A stretch of DNA of 35,469 bases from Methanobrevibacter oralis (GCF_001639275.1 NZ_LWMU01000045.1:1-35469), one strand, 5' to 3'; shown: positions 1 to 9,650, counted from the stretch's first letter. Program-made: numbers and translations. The notes: generated by a model from the letters alone, not told the origin.

Positions 1-1
1 A

Positions 2-115
2 TATTATACAACCGAAAATCAGTTAATTAACTTATTTAAAGATAAATTTTATGAAATTATTGGCTTCAAATCATTTTATGAAAATTGGCTAAACCTATAT
101 GGTAAAAATTTTTAG
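2..115 (+). CDS. 3' end of an unidentified gene (partial)
   Basis: An open frame enters from the left edge and runs 37 codons to a TAG at 113-115, ending in the residues WLNLYGKNF. The tail is rich in aromatic and charged residues and has no membrane segment. I do not recognise the family, and too little is present to assign one. It is read on the same strand as ilvD, 68 bases upstream of it, so it may be the preceding gene. The short length means it could be a chance open frame. Confidence 0.4.
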   Translation, partial: YYTTENQLINLFKDKFYEIIGFKSFYENWLNLYGKNF

Positions 116-120
116 AGAAA

Positions 121-136
121 AACTATATTATAAAAG
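121..136 (+). promoter_or_regulatory. Possible TATA box of ilvD-hisD
   Basis: The stretch CTATATTATAAAAG lies about 50-60 bases before the ilvD ATG at 184, in the short gap after the preceding stop codon. An archaeal promoter here would start transcription near 150 and leave a short leader carrying the GTGAT ribosome site at 176-180. The surroundings are so AT-rich that other TATA-like matches exist, so this is only a candidate. Confidence 0.3.
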
Positions 137-183
137 ATATTAAAAATATAATAAATTAATGATTTGATTAATTGTGTGATTAG

Positions 184-1833
184 ATGAAAAGTGATAATAT
201 TAAAAAAGGTATTCAAAGAGCTCCACACAGGTCTCTTTTAAGAGCTTGCGGGCTTAATGATGATGATTTTAAAAAACCATTTATTGGAATAGCTAATAGT
301 TTCACTGATATTGTTCCAGGCCATATTCACTTAAGAGATTTGGTAGAATATGTTAAACAAGGAATTATTGATGCTGGAGGTATTCCTTTTGAATTTGACA
401 CAATGGCTGTTTGTGATGGTATTAGTATGAATCATGAAGGAATGAAATATTCTCTTCCTTCTCGTGAAATTATTGCTGCAACTGTTGAGAGTATGGCTAA
501 AGGACATAGTTTTGATGCTTTAGTTTTAATTCCTAGTTGTGATAAGGTAGTTCCAGGCATGATTATGGGTGCTTCAAGGGTGAATGTTCCAACAATTGTA
601 GTTACTGGTGGACCAATGATTTCTGGTCAACATAATGGAAAAAACACAGATTTAATCACAGTTTTTGAAGCAGTTGGTCAACAATCTGCAGGTAATATTA
701 GTGAAGAGGAAGTTTATGAGATTGAAAAAACTGCTTGTCCTGGAGCAGGTAGTTGTGCGGGTTTATTTACAGCAAATTCAATGGCATGTATTACAGAAAC
801 TTTAGGTTTGTCTCTTCCGTTATGTGCTACCACTCATGCATTGACAGAAGAAAATAATAAAATAGCTTATGAATCTGGAAAGCAAAGTATCGAGCTTGTA
901 AAAAAAGACATTAAACCATCAGATATTTTAACTCAAGAATCATTTAACAATGCTATTGTAATCGACATGGCATTAGGTGGTTCTTCTAATACTGCACTAC
1001 ATATTCCTGCATTAGCTAGTGAAGTTGAAGGAGTTCATGTTGATTTAGATTTATTTGATGAAATTTCAAGAAAAGTACCTCATATTGCTCTTATTTCTCC
1101 TGCTGGTGAGGATACTATGATGGATTTGCATTTAGCTGGAGGGATTCCTGCTGTTTTAAAAACATTGGGGGATAAAATTTATACTTCTAATTTAACTGTA
1201 ACTGGAAAAACAATTGAAGAAAATATTCGTGATGTAGAAATTAAAAACACCGATGTTATTCATCCATTAGATAATCCTGTTCATAAAGATGGTGGAATAG
1301 CTATATTAAAAGGTAATATTGCTCCTGATGGTTGTGTTGTTAAAAAAGGAGCTATATCAAAAGATTTAATGTATCTTAAAGGACCTGCAAAGGTTTATAC
1401 TTCTGAAGAAAAGGTTACTAAAGCTATTTTTAATCATGAAATTGAAGAGGGGGATATTGTGGTTATTACATATGAAGGTCCTAAAGGAGGTCCTGGTATG
1501 AGAGAGATGTTAAATCCGACTTCTGCTCTTGTAGGCATGGATATTAAAAATGTTGGTCTTATAACTGATGGGCGATTTTCTGGTGGAACAAGAGGACCAT
1601 GTATTGGTCATGTATCTCCAGAAGCAATGTCAAATGGTCCAATTGGAGCTATTGTAGATGGGGACATGATTGAAATAGATATTGATAATAGATCTGTTCA
1701 TGTAGAACTTAGTGATGATGAAATTGCTGAGAGATTAGCTAATAGAAAAGAACCTAAACGTGATGTTAAAGGATGGCTTGCAATATATCAGAAGATGGTT
1801 CTTTCTGCAGATACTGGAGCTATTTTAAGGTAG
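184..1833 (+). CDS. ilvD: Dihydroxy-acid dehydratase IlvD
   Basis: Dehydrates 2,3-dihydroxy-3-methylbutanoate and -pentanoate to the 2-oxo acids in valine, leucine and isoleucine synthesis, in the cytoplasm. The 549 residues match the usual family length. Visible family marks are the [10 protein letters not shown] stretch near residue 45, CDG at 77-79, PSCDK at 117-121 (metal-binding Asp-Lys), CPGAGSCAG at 185-193, and the C-terminal [14 protein letters not shown]. The VPGH segment resembles the E. coli-type enzyme rather than the PCN form with an extra cluster cysteine, so an oxygen-sensitive [4Fe-4S] type is inferred, fitting an anaerobe. A GTGAT site precedes the ATG. hisD follows after 7 bases, so the two are probably co-transcribed. 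The other ilv genes lie about 16 kb downstream. Confidence 0.96.
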   Translation: MKSDNIKKGIQRAPHRSLLRACGLNDDDFKKPFIGIANSFTDIVPGHIHLRDLVEYVKQGIIDAGGIPFEFDTMAVCDGISMNHEGMKYSLPSREIIAATVESMAKGHSFDALVLIPSCDKVVPGMIMGASRVNVPTIVVTGGPMISGQHNGKNTDLITVFEAVGQQSAGNISEEEVYEIEKTACPGAGSCAGLFTANSMACITETLGLSLPLCATTHALTEENNKIAYESGKQSIELVKKDIKPSDILTQESFNNAIVIDMALGGSSNTALHIPALASEVEGVHVDLDLFDEISRKVPHIALISPAGEDTMMDLHLAGGIPAVLKTLGDKIYTSNLTVTGKTIEENIRDVEIKNTDVIHPLDNPVHKDGGIAILKGNIAPDGCVVKKGAISKDLMYLKGPAKVYTSEEKVTKAIFNHEIEEGDIVVITYEGPKGGPGMREMLNPTSALVGMDIKNVGLITDGRFSGGTRGPCIGHVSPEAMSNGPIGAIVDGDMIEIDIDNRSVHVELSDDEIAERLANRKEPKRDVKGWLAIYQKMVLSADTGAILR

Positions 1834-1840
1834 TGTTATA

Positions 1841-3115
1841 ATGGATATATTAAAATATGATGATATTGATTTAACAGAAAATATTAAGAGATCTGAAGAG
1901 GATGTAGAAAATGTTTTAGATATTGTATCCGATATTTTAAAGGATATTAAAACTAATAGAGATAAAGCTGTTAAATCATACGCTGAAAAATTTGATAATG
2001 TTTTAGTTGAGGATTTAAAAGTATCTCCTGATGAAATCAAAAGAGCTTATGAATCACTGGATGATGATTTAGTAAATGCATTAAAAAGTGCTGCAGATAA
2101 TATTAAAAGATTTCACAAAAAACAAATCCCAGAGGAATGGCAAATTGAAGTAATAGATGGAATAAAAGCAGGTCAAATTATAAGGCCTTTAAATAGTGTT
2201 GGTTGCTATATTCCAGGGGGAAGAGCAGCTTATCCTTCAACAATTCTCATGACTGTGATTCCAGCTAAAATTGCAGGTGTTAATAAAGTTATTTGCTGTT
2301 CTCCACCTCAAAAAGATGGGAAAATAATTGATGCAATTTTAGTAGCTGCTGATATTTCTGGTGCTGATGAGATTTATAAAGTCGGTGGAGCACAAGCTAT
2401 TGGGGCTATGGCTTATGGAACAGAATCTATTCCTAAAATTGAGAAAATTGTTGGTCCAGGAAATATCTTCGTTACTGCTGCTAAGAAATTAGTATATGGC
2501 CAAGTAGATATTGAATTTCCAGCAGGACCATCAGAAGTTTTAATAGTATCTGATGAAACAGCAAATCCAGAATTTATAGCTACTGATATTTTAGCTCAAG
2601 CAGAACATGATCCAAATGCTTCTTGTTTTTTAGTAACTAATAGTGAAAATATAGCTAATAAAACATTGGAATTTGTTAAAGATAAAACTGGAAATGCTAT
2701 TCGTCGAGATATTATTGAAGAATCATTAGCAAAAAGTGGAAAAATAATTATCACTAACACAATTGAAGAATCAATCCATGTTGCTAATGAATACGCTCCA
2801 GAACATTTAATTATCTCAACTAAAAATGATGAGGGAGTATTAAGTAAAATTAATAATGCAGGATCAATATTTTTAGGAGCTTATTCTCCTGTTGCTGCAG
2901 GGGATTATGGTTCTGGAACAAATCATGTACTTCCTACCGGCGGGGGAGCAAAAATGTATTCTGGACTTTCTACTGAAGATTTTATTAAAAAACCTACTGT
3001 TCAAAGAATTACAAAAGAGGCTTTAAAAGAATTGTCCAAATCTGCTGTTCCTATTGCTGAGTATGAAGGATTTTTTGCACATGCCGACTCATTTAAAATA
3101 AGATTAAATAAATAA
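1841..3115 (+). CDS. hisD: Histidinol dehydrogenase HisD
   Basis: Catalyses the last two steps of histidine synthesis, oxidising L-histidinol to L-histidine with two NAD+. The 424 residues are full length. The zinc ligands expected from the E. coli enzyme are visible as Q253 and H256 in AQAEHD, D355 in GDYGSG and H414 in FFAHADSF. The catalytic pair E321-H322 sits in EYAPEHLII. The glycine-rich [13 protein letters not shown] and FPAGPSEVL blocks are also present. The ATG lies 7 bases after the ilvD stop, with a ribosome site (AAGGTAGTG) overlapping the end of ilvD, which points to a two-gene transcript. No other his gene is in the window. Confidence 0.96.
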   Translation: MDILKYDDIDLTENIKRSEEDVENVLDIVSDILKDIKTNRDKAVKSYAEKFDNVLVEDLKVSPDEIKRAYESLDDDLVNALKSAADNIKRFHKKQIPEEWQIEVIDGIKAGQIIRPLNSVGCYIPGGRAAYPSTILMTVIPAKIAGVNKVICCSPPQKDGKIIDAILVAADISGADEIYKVGGAQAIGAMAYGTESIPKIEKIVGPGNIFVTAAKKLVYGQVDIEFPAGPSEVLIVSDETANPEFIATDILAQAEHDPNASCFLVTNSENIANKTLEFVKDKTGNAIRRDIIEESLAKSGKIIITNTIEESIHVANEYAPEHLIISTKNDEGVLSKINNAGSIFLGAYSPVAAGDYGSGTNHVLPTGGGAKMYSGLSTEDFIKKPTVQRITKEALKELSKSAVPIAEYEGFFAHADSFKIRLNK

Positions 3116-3251
3116 CTATCTTAAGATTTTATTTTTAAAGCAAAAATTAATAAACTTTTAAAATGGCCTTTTTACATACTTTTATTAAATATTAAATATA
3201 AACTAAAATTATAATGTAAATTTTATTTTTATTACCATAGAGGTGAATTAA

Positions 3252-4571
3252 TTGAAATGTTTATTAAATGATTGGAGAAGAACAAATTTTGCTAAAACAA
3301 CTACTCCTGAAATATCTGGGGAAAAAGTTACAGTTATGGGTTGGGTGCATGAAATCCGTGATTTAGGTGGAATTATTTTTGTTATTATTCGTGATGTAAC
3401 AGGTAAAGTACAAATAACAGCACCTAGTAAAAAAGTAGAATCTGAAATATTAGAAGAATTAAGAAAATTTAGAAAAGAATCTGTTGTAGCTATTAAAGGC
3501 ATGGTTCAGGAAGCTGGTAAAGCTCCAAATGGTGTTGAGATTATTCCTGAGGAAATTAAAATTTTAAACATGGCTAACCAGCCTTTACCAATGGATCCAA
3601 CTGAAAAAGTTAAAGCTGAAATAGATACAAGATTAGATTCAAGATTTTTAGATTTAAGAAAAGATAATACTTCAGCAATTTTCAAAATTAAAAGTCGAAT
3701 GTTACATACTATCAGGGATTATTTTTATTCTCAAGAGTTCATTGAAATTAATACTCCTAAACTTGTAGCTTCTGCTACTGAGGGAGGCACAGAATTGTTT
3801 CCAATCACTTACTTTGAAAAAGAAGCATTTTTAGGTCAATCTCCTCAATTATACAAACAAATGATGATGGCATCTGGAATGGATAAAGTATTTGAAATTG
3901 GTCAAATTTTTAGAGCAGAAGAACATGATACTTTAAGACACTTAAATGAAGCGGTTTCTATTGATGCAGAAGCTTCATTTATGGATGATGTAGATGTAAT
4001 GAAAATATTAAATGACATGCTTATTCAAGTATTAAATGATATTAATGATAAATGCTCAAATGAATTGGAAATTTTAGGTCATGAAATTGAAATACCTAAA
4101 AAGGATTTCCCTAAAGTTACTTATGATGAAGCGGTAGATATTGTAAATTCAAATGATGTTGAAATGGAATGGGGAGAAGATTTATCCCGTGCTGCTGAAA
4201 AAGCATTAGGGGATGTAATGGGAGGATTTTACTTTTTAACTGAATGGCCATCTGAAATTAAGCCATTTTATGTCATGCCTTATGAAAATGATGAAAGTAA
4301 ATCCCATGCTTTTGACTTAATGTATAATAATTTAGAGCTATCTTCAGGTGCTACTCGTGTACACCAATATGAGTTACTTGTAAAACAAATTGAAGATAAA
4401 GGTTTAAATCCGGCTGGATTTGGAAGTTATCTAAAAGCATTTGAATACGGCATGCCTCCTCATGCAGGATGGGGTGTAGGTGCTGATAGATTAACTATGG
4501 TACTTACAGGGTCTGAAAACATTAGGGAATGTGTTTTATTCCCAAGAGACAGGCACAGATTAACCCCTTAG
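3252..4571 (+). CDS. aspS: Aspartyl-tRNA synthetase, probably non-discriminating
   Basis: Class II synthetase charging tRNA-Asp, and probably tRNA-Asn, with aspartate. The start is TTG at 3252, set by a strong AGGTGA site at 3241-3246 with 5 bases between; the nearest ATG is out of frame. An N-terminal OB-fold anticodon domain occupies about residues 20-105. The class II core follows, with TEGGTELFP near 175, QSPQLYKQ near 195, motif 2 ([15 protein letters not shown] near 220) and motif 3 ([11 protein letters not shown] near 410). The archaeal ending [10 protein letters not shown] is complete. Residues H33 and P92 align with Thermococcus W26 and K85, positions that govern tRNA-Asn rejection, and carry the relaxed-specificity residues. 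The flavoprotein gene follows after 7 bases. Confidence 0.96.
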   Translation: MKCLLNDWRRTNFAKTTTPEISGEKVTVMGWVHEIRDLGGIIFVIIRDVTGKVQITAPSKKVESEILEELRKFRKESVVAIKGMVQEAGKAPNGVEIIPEEIKILNMANQPLPMDPTEKVKAEIDTRLDSRFLDLRKDNTSAIFKIKSRMLHTIRDYFYSQEFIEINTPKLVASATEGGTELFPITYFEKEAFLGQSPQLYKQMMMASGMDKVFEIGQIFRAEEHDTLRHLNEAVSIDAEASFMDDVDVMKILNDMLIQVLNDINDKCSNELEILGHEIEIPKKDFPKVTYDEAVDIVNSNDVEMEWGEDLSRAAEKALGDVMGGFYFLTEWPSEIKPFYVMPYENDESKSHAFDLMYNNLELSSGATRVHQYELLVKQIEDKGLNPAGFGSYLKAFEYGMPPHAGWGVGADRLTMVLTGSENIRECVLFPRDRHRLTP

Positions 4572-4578
4572 GATTTAA

Positions 4579-5781
4579 ATGCAGGAATATGATATAGCTA
4601 TTATTGGTGGAGGCCCGGCAGGAATTATGGCTGCTATTGCCTCTTCTAAAAATGCTAATGTAATATTACTTGAAAAAAATTCATCACTTGGTCTTAAACT
4701 TCTTTTAACCGGTGGTGGAAGATGTAATATTACTAATAATAAACCAATAAAGAAGCTATTAAATTCATATTCAAATAAAAATTTTCTAAAACACTCTTTT
4801 TATTCTCTTACCAATGAGAAATTACTTGCTTTTTTTGAAGATAAAGGTTTAAAATTCATAGAAGAAGATAATAATAGAATTTTTCCAAAATCCCAAAAAC
4901 CTGGTGATATTTTAAAAATTTTATTACAATATTTAGGGAATGTTGTTATAAATTATAACTTTGAAGTAAAAAGCATTACTAACAATTTTATAATAAATAG
5001 TGAAATAAAAGCTAAAAAAATCATTATAGCTACTGGAGGCGTTACTTATCCAAAAACTGGTTGTAATCCTAGCAATTATTATTTAACTTCACAACCAATA
5101 ACTAAAATCAAATATGGTCTTGTTCCATTAATTACTGAGAAAGATTTGTCTAATATTGCTGGAACTACATTGTTTGATGTTGTTATAAGTTATAATAAAG
5201 TTAAAGTTCGTGGTGATGTTTTAATTTCTCACGTTGGTTTATCAGGGCCGGGTATTATTGATATAAGCAATAAATTTTCAAAAAGTATAGCTTATAACCT
5301 ATTAGAAAATAAACCACTTGAATTTTCAAAAGAAATAGCTATTGATTTATGTCCTAATTTTAGTCATGAAGATTTATCAAGTAAATTTTTAATAGATTTT
5401 CAAAATAAAGGAAAAACCCTATTAAAAAATTATTTAAAGCTATTTTTAACTAATAGCTTTATAGAATTCTTTTTAAACGAATCTTCATTAGATGGTGATG
5501 TTCAACTAAGTAAAATTAATAAAAGAAGTAAAAATAAATTAATTGATTCTTTAAAACATTTTAAATTTGAAATTGTTGGATTTAATGAAAATTTAAGTAA
5601 AATAACGATTGGGGGTATTGATTTAAATTATATTAATCCAAAAACGATGGAATCAAAAATTCATAAAAACTTATATTTTGCTGGGGAAATTTTAGATTTA
5701 GATGGGCCAACTGGAGGATATAACTTAAAAATAGCGTTTTCAACAGGCTATTTAGCTGGACTTTCTGCTAGTAAAAAATAA
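4579..5781 (+). CDS. BaiN/HI0933-family FAD-dependent oxidoreductase
   Basis: A 400-residue flavoprotein of the HI0933/YhiN/BaiN family. Residues 6-20 form the Rossmann FAD-binding loop IAIIGGGPAGIMAAI, with the acidic end of the fold at LLEKN. The family signature LLLTGGGRCNITN is near residue 45, and GGVTYPKTG lies mid-protein. The C-terminal FAGEILDLDGPTGGYNLKIAF closes the FAD site. Members are widespread and mostly uncharacterised; BaiN itself was described in bile-acid metabolism of gut bacteria, but that role should not be carried over to an archaeon. The short 7-base gap after aspS suggests co-transcription without an obvious functional link. A hairpin with T-tracts follows about 75 bases downstream. 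Confidence 0.88.
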   Translation: MQEYDIAIIGGGPAGIMAAIASSKNANVILLEKNSSLGLKLLLTGGGRCNITNNKPIKKLLNSYSNKNFLKHSFYSLTNEKLLAFFEDKGLKFIEEDNNRIFPKSQKPGDILKILLQYLGNVVINYNFEVKSITNNFIINSEIKAKKIIIATGGVTYPKTGCNPSNYYLTSQPITKIKYGLVPLITEKDLSNIAGTTLFDVVISYNKVKVRGDVLISHVGLSGPGIIDISNKFSKSIAYNLLENKPLEFSKEIAIDLCPNFSHEDLSSKFLIDFQNKGKTLLKNYLKLFLTNSFIEFFLNESSLDGDVQLSKINKRSKNKLIDSLKHFKFEIVGFNENLSKITIGGIDLNYINPKTMESKIHKNLYFAGEILDLDGPTGGYNLKIAFSTGYLAGLSASKK

Positions 5782-5854
5782 TTTTTAATAAAATATTTTA
5801 CAATTATAATTATTTATTCTTTATTAATACTTTTACCCTTATTTTAAGCATTTT

Positions 5855-5884
5855 AGTAATAAAAATTAATAGTTATTACTTTTT
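5855..5884 (+). terminator. Hairpin plus T-tract after the aspS operon
   Basis: AGTAATAA at 5855-5862 and TTATTACT at 5873-5880 are perfect inverted copies separated by 10 bases, flanked by TTTT on both sides. This could end the aspS-flavoprotein transcript. The right arm could instead pair with TAATAAC at 5906-5912. Archaeal termination depends mainly on T-tracts, and several occur here. Confidence 0.4.
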
Positions 5885-5917
5885 CGCCGTTTTTAAGCTA
5901 TTTTTTAATAACAATGC

Positions 5918-5938
5918 TTATATAATTAAATTATATAT
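5918..5938 (+). promoter_or_regulatory. Two TATA-like boxes ahead of the exported FmdE-like gene
   Basis: CTTATATAA at 5918-5926 and TTATATATA at 5931-5939 are both close to the archaeal TTTATATA consensus and lie one helical turn apart. They are the best promoter candidates in this gap for the gene starting at 6131, but other weak AT-rich candidates lie nearer to the start. Confidence 0.35.
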
Positions 5939-6130
5939 ACTTTTAAATGTAATTTTAGATAATTTGATGAAATAAATTATATAGATGTTATATTATCTAT
6001 TCAATCAAATTTTCATGTATTGGTTGTAATAATATTTAATATCTTTTAATATTTAATGAAAATTTTAAATTACGTTTAAAATAGGCTTAATTTTAATATT
6101 AAGAATATTTTATTTTAGAAAATTGAAAAG

Positions 6131-9064
6131 TTGATTAAATTGGATTTTAAAAAAGGTTTAATATTTTTATTAATATTGGTTTTTTTAACGATTGGATGTG
6201 TGTCTGCAAGTGACGTTGATAATAATACTGACTTAAGAGATGCAGTTGGATATAATTCAAACTTAGATTCGTCTATGTTGTCTGATTCTCCATTAGGATC
6301 TTCAAATATTACTGTTAAAGTTAATTATGAATATTCTAATGATAATGGAAAAATAAATCCTACAATCAATATTAATAATGGAAAAGTAATTTCAAATGAA
6401 TATGATGGTTCTACTAAGAATTATAAGGTTAAAATAAATTATACAAATATTTTAAACAAATTTAACCTTTCTATTTCTGCTCCAGGCTATTTAACACAAT
6501 ATAAATTAGTTGATATAACTGGTATAAATGATTCACCTATTGTGTTTAATTTAATTGCTAGTGATAGTTATAAATTAGGTAGGGATGTAACTGCTAAAGC
6601 AGACAAATTACTTGATTTTAAAACAGCTGATAAAGTATTAGCTATTACTACTGCTGGTGTTCCTAAATTAAATGGTAAAACTAGTGAAGGAGCTATTGAT
6701 GGGATTTTAAATTACGCTACTGGATATATTTCATATGGTAGAGGTAATTTGTTAATGTTACGTCAAACTGCAGTAGACCCTATCGATTTTTGTTTTGTAA
6801 TTAAAAAAGGAAATGCATTAAAAGCTGCTATTTTCTTAAATGGAAACAAAAAAGAAGCATATTTTGGAACAATTTCTGAATTCATGTCTCATTCACAATG
6901 GAATACATTATGCAGGGCTATTGGAAGTGAAAATGCATTTTCCTTTGCAAGTTTAGCAAACGGATGGGTTGATGGTGTAACCTATGATGTTTTACAAGAA
7001 GCTGCATTTCATGGCCATATTTGTGAAGGAACTCTTGGTGGTTATACAATAACTAAAGCATTGCTTCAATATTATCCACCAGTTCAAGAAACAGCTTCAG
7101 CAAATCAATCTCCGGGGGATATTACTTCTTATAAAATTTTAGGTATTCCTGGTGATTCCTCAAATGATGCTGTTATATTTTTCTTAGATGCAACTGCTGG
7201 AAAAGGCGCTTATTTTGGATTTAACACAACATCTACTGGTGCAACTAGTAATATGCTTGGATTTATAAGGTGGAATGGTCAGGAAAAAGAAGGAACAATA
7301 ATTGTAATGGAATATGATTCTAAAAAGAATAAAAAATTATTTGAAAAAGAAACTGGAATTACAGTAAAAGGCAGTTTAGAAGAACTTAAATATAACAGGT
7401 GGTGGATTAATAAAATTTATAAAAATCCTGCAAGTCTTGTTAATATTTTAATTGAAAAAGATAAATTAACAGAAGAACAATATTACTATTTAATTGGTTC
7501 TCCTAATAATGTAACTTCAAAAAATGGTACTGTTATTAAAGCATGTAATACCCATGGTTTGGATTATAATTATATTAAAAATTTGGATTTACCAACTGCT
7601 AAACGTGAAAATAAAACTAATGAAAAAGGCAATTTAACATACAATGACTTTAAAGAAATTGGTAAAATTGTAGCAAAAAAAGCTAAATCTATTTTTGAAA
7701 ATGAATTAGGTGTTAAAATATACAAAGACATGCCTAATTTAATGGTTTTAACTTCGGCAGGATATGTCATGTTAAATGAACAATCTACTGAGGCTTGTTG
7801 GGACGGCTTATTTGAAGTATTAGGTTCTAGATTATCTAGATTAACTTTATTACCTGATCATAAAGCTATTTGGACTCCATTATGGTTTAATTTTGCATTA
7901 AAACAAGATGATGGTTCTCTTATGAGTATTTACATTAGATATAATCCTAATGGAACCTTCTTTGTAGGTGAATTTAATGGAAGTCATACATATAATATTA
8001 ATATATCTACATTAAATAATTCAGCTTTATCTAATGGAATTAGTTCAAGTGCCTATCCTGATAAAAATTACTTTAGTATTCAAAGTATTTCTAATGCTTG
8101 GTATGGTGAACCAGCATTTGATCAAATAATGTCTTTTTTATATCATAATCATGCATGTCCTGGTGTTCAACCAGGATTCTTCATTACTGAGTATATTCAA
8201 TCAAATTTCCCATTAAATGAAAATCAGTCTTATGTATATATTGCAAATGAAGTATATTGTAAAGATGATAGTCTTGAATATATTTTAGATATATCTCCAG
8301 GACTTGGAAATTATCTTGTTCAAAAATTAACAAGCGATGAATATAAGGGAAAAGAAGGGCTTGATGAAGAAGGAATATTAATTATTTGGGACTCTTCTAA
8401 AAAAATTGGTCAAGCCGTAACTATTAATTTTAAATGGCCAACATTAGATCTTAGTAGTTATTCTACTTCTGAAGCAAAAAGAGCTGCTCAAATACAAGCA
8501 TTCATTGATTTATATAAGAAAAATGAAAATCCACACATAAAAGAAAAGCAATTAGTTTCTCATAGTGATAACAGATGGATTACTGAAGAACAATTCAACA
8601 GAATGAAATCTGGAGGAAATGGGAGTAGCCTTAAATATTTAAGAGAACTTCCTGAACTTAGTAAAGAAGATTTATTAAAACAAATTGCTGATAAAAACAA
8701 AAAACCATCAAATAATAAAAATGATGAAATTAAAGGTGACAATTCAGCTTTAGGTAATAATACAAAGCGTAATCATGGAAATCACCTATCCAATAGAACA
8801 AATTCTAGGCATTACTCAAACAACCACCAATCTAGAGAAAATGTCGGAGAATTATACAGTATAGCTCCATCCACATTTTCAAATCCTGTTGATGATGGCA
8901 ATACTAAAAATGATGGAGATAAAAAAGCTTATGAAGTTTCTAAAGACATTTCATCTGATGAAAATTCATTAAATCCATTATTTGCTATTATTGTAGTATT
9001 AATTATTGTTGGAGCATGTGTTGGTTTTGTTATTGCAAGAGGTAGAAAAAATAATGAAGGATAA
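6131..9064 (+). CDS. Exported membrane-anchored protein with two FmdE-like domains
   Basis: A 977-residue surface protein. Residues 1-28 form a signal peptide (hydrophobic core LIFLLILVFLTIG, cut after VSAS or nearby). Residues 58-140 look like a small beta-rich domain. Two related halves follow: about 152-430 with FHGHICEG at 293-300, and about 515-825 with YHNHACPG at 671-678. Both halves also share an AG...N/DG block near their starts and an RWWI/RWIT segment near their ends. HxHxC is the hallmark of the FmdE family, named for formylmethanofuran dehydrogenase operons but found in varied proteins. A low-complexity Asn/Lys/His/Ser linker (about 855-945) leads to a C-terminal membrane anchor (950-969) and a basic tail. 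The start is TTG at 6131 or 6140; no clear ribosome site or in-frame ATG marks it. The next gene overlaps the 3' end by 11 bases. The substrate is unknown; extracellular metal binding is an inference from the motif. Confidence 0.8.
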   Translation: MIKLDFKKGLIFLLILVFLTIGCVSASDVDNNTDLRDAVGYNSNLDSSMLSDSPLGSSNITVKVNYEYSNDNGKINPTININNGKVISNEYDGSTKNYKVKINYTNILNKFNLSISAPGYLTQYKLVDITGINDSPIVFNLIASDSYKLGRDVTAKADKLLDFKTADKVLAITTAGVPKLNGKTSEGAIDGILNYATGYISYGRGNLLMLRQTAVDPIDFCFVIKKGNALKAAIFLNGNKKEAYFGTISEFMSHSQWNTLCRAIGSENAFSFASLANGWVDGVTYDVLQEAAFHGHICEGTLGGYTITKALLQYYPPVQETASANQSPGDITSYKILGIPGDSSNDAVIFFLDATAGKGAYFGFNTTSTGATSNMLGFIRWNGQEKEGTIIVMEYDSKKNKKLFEKETGITVKGSLEELKYNRWWINKIYKNPASLVNILIEKDKLTEEQYYYLIGSPNNVTSKNGTVIKACNTHGLDYNYIKNLDLPTAKRENKTNEKGNLTYNDFKEIGKIVAKKAKSIFENELGVKIYKDMPNLMVLTSAGYVMLNEQSTEACWDGLFEVLGSRLSRLTLLPDHKAIWTPLWFNFALKQDDGSLMSIYIRYNPNGTFFVGEFNGSHTYNINISTLNNSALSNGISSSAYPDKNYFSIQSISNAWYGEPAFDQIMSFLYHNHACPGVQPGFFITEYIQSNFPLNENQSYVYIANEVYCKDDSLEYILDISPGLGNYLVQKLTSDEYKGKEGLDEEGILIIWDSSKKIGQAVTINFKWPTLDLSSYSTSEAKRAAQIQAFIDLYKKNENPHIKEKQLVSHSDNRWITEEQFNRMKSGGNGSSLKYLRELPELSKEDLLKQIADKNKKPSNNKNDEIKGDNSALGNNTKRNHGNHLSNRTNSRHYSNNHQSRENVGELYSIAPSTFSNPVDDGNTKNDGDKKAYEVSKDISSDENSLNPLFAIIVVLIIVGACVGFVIARGRKNNEG

Positions 9065-9584
9065 AACTTTAAGGAAGAATATTATTCTCTTCCTTTTTTT
9101 ATTATTAATCTGCTTAATTACTCTATCATTTGTTTCTGCTCATCCGGGGCATGGAAGCGAATATGTTGAGGAAATTACAAGTGAAGATGTTTCACATTCC
9201 CAACCATCAAAAGAGGTTTCTACTAGTGATAGTTCCCAATCTTCTCATTCTTCAACTGATAGCTCTTCAAATAGCCATAGTTCGAAAGGTTCAAAGTCTC
9301 CAAGTAGTAAAGGCGATTCAAAATCAAGTAGTTCTTATAAATCTTCTGCAAAAGATGGGGATTATTCTTCCAAACAAACTATTCAAGGAGATTTAAGTAA
9401 TTCAAACAATAAAACCACAAATGATAATAATAATTTTAGTAAAGATATTGAAGATAACTCATCGGATATAATAAAAAATAAAGCCAATAATGAGGATAAT
9501 ATTTTAAAATATATCTTTATTGCTATTTGTTCGTTCTTATTCGGGTTGATTGTTGTATATGTCGTTGTTAGATATATTTTATAA
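9054..9584 (+). CDS. Ser/His-rich membrane-anchored protein with HPGHG mature N-terminus
   Basis: A 176-residue protein. The ATG at 9054 is chosen because it gives a clean signal peptide (MKDKTLRKN, then a hydrophobic core to FVSA) and follows an AGAGGTAG ribosome site inside the end of the previous gene; the frame is open further upstream to 9006. Cleavage after A29 would leave a mature chain beginning HPGHGSEY. A long Ser/Lys/Asn-rich low-complexity stretch with several histidines (about 45-145) follows, then a single membrane helix near the C-terminus (about 152-173). HPGHG-type N-termini occur in HupE/UreJ-like nickel proteins, so metal binding is plausible but unproven; the rest does not resemble those transporters. 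The 11-base overlap with the FmdE-like gene argues for coupled translation and joint function. Confidence 0.75.
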   Translation: MKDKTLRKNIILFLFLLLICLITLSFVSAHPGHGSEYVEEITSEDVSHSQPSKEVSTSDSSQSSHSSTDSSSNSHSSKGSKSPSSKGDSKSSSSYKSSAKDGDYSSKQTIQGDLSNSNNKTTNDNNNFSKDIEDNSSDIIKNKANNEDNILKYIFIAICSFLFGLIVVYVVVRYIL

Positions 9585-9638
9585 ACTATTTTTATTCTAT
9601 TTTTTATTTTTAAATTTTCATAATAAACAAAATATTTA

Positions 9639-9650
9639 ACATATATTTAA
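9639..9650 (+). promoter_or_regulatory. TATA box of the cbiC operon, probably leaderless
   Basis: ACATATATTTAA is centred about 22 bases before the cbiC ATG at 9666. At the usual archaeal distance transcription would start at or next to the start codon. No Shine-Dalgarno sequence precedes this ATG, which agrees with a leaderless message. Confidence 0.45.

Larger units (their letters stand above)
5782..6130. other. 349-base non-coding gap
   Basis: The stretch between the flavoprotein and the exported FmdE-like protein contains no convincing reading frame on either strand and no tRNA-like fold. It holds the hairpin at 5855-5884, several T-tracts, two TATA-like sequences at 5918-5938, and then about 190 bases of plain AT-rich sequence up to the start at 6131. 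If transcription begins just after the TATA boxes, the downstream gene has an unusually long leader of about 165-180 bases. Confidence 0.5.

Noticed and set aside
9006-9053. A longer N-terminus (16 more residues) for the Ser/His-rich protein
   Set aside because: It would place hydrophobic residues read out of frame from the preceding membrane anchor before the true signal peptide. The ATG at 9054 has its own ribosome site and gives a standard signal sequence.
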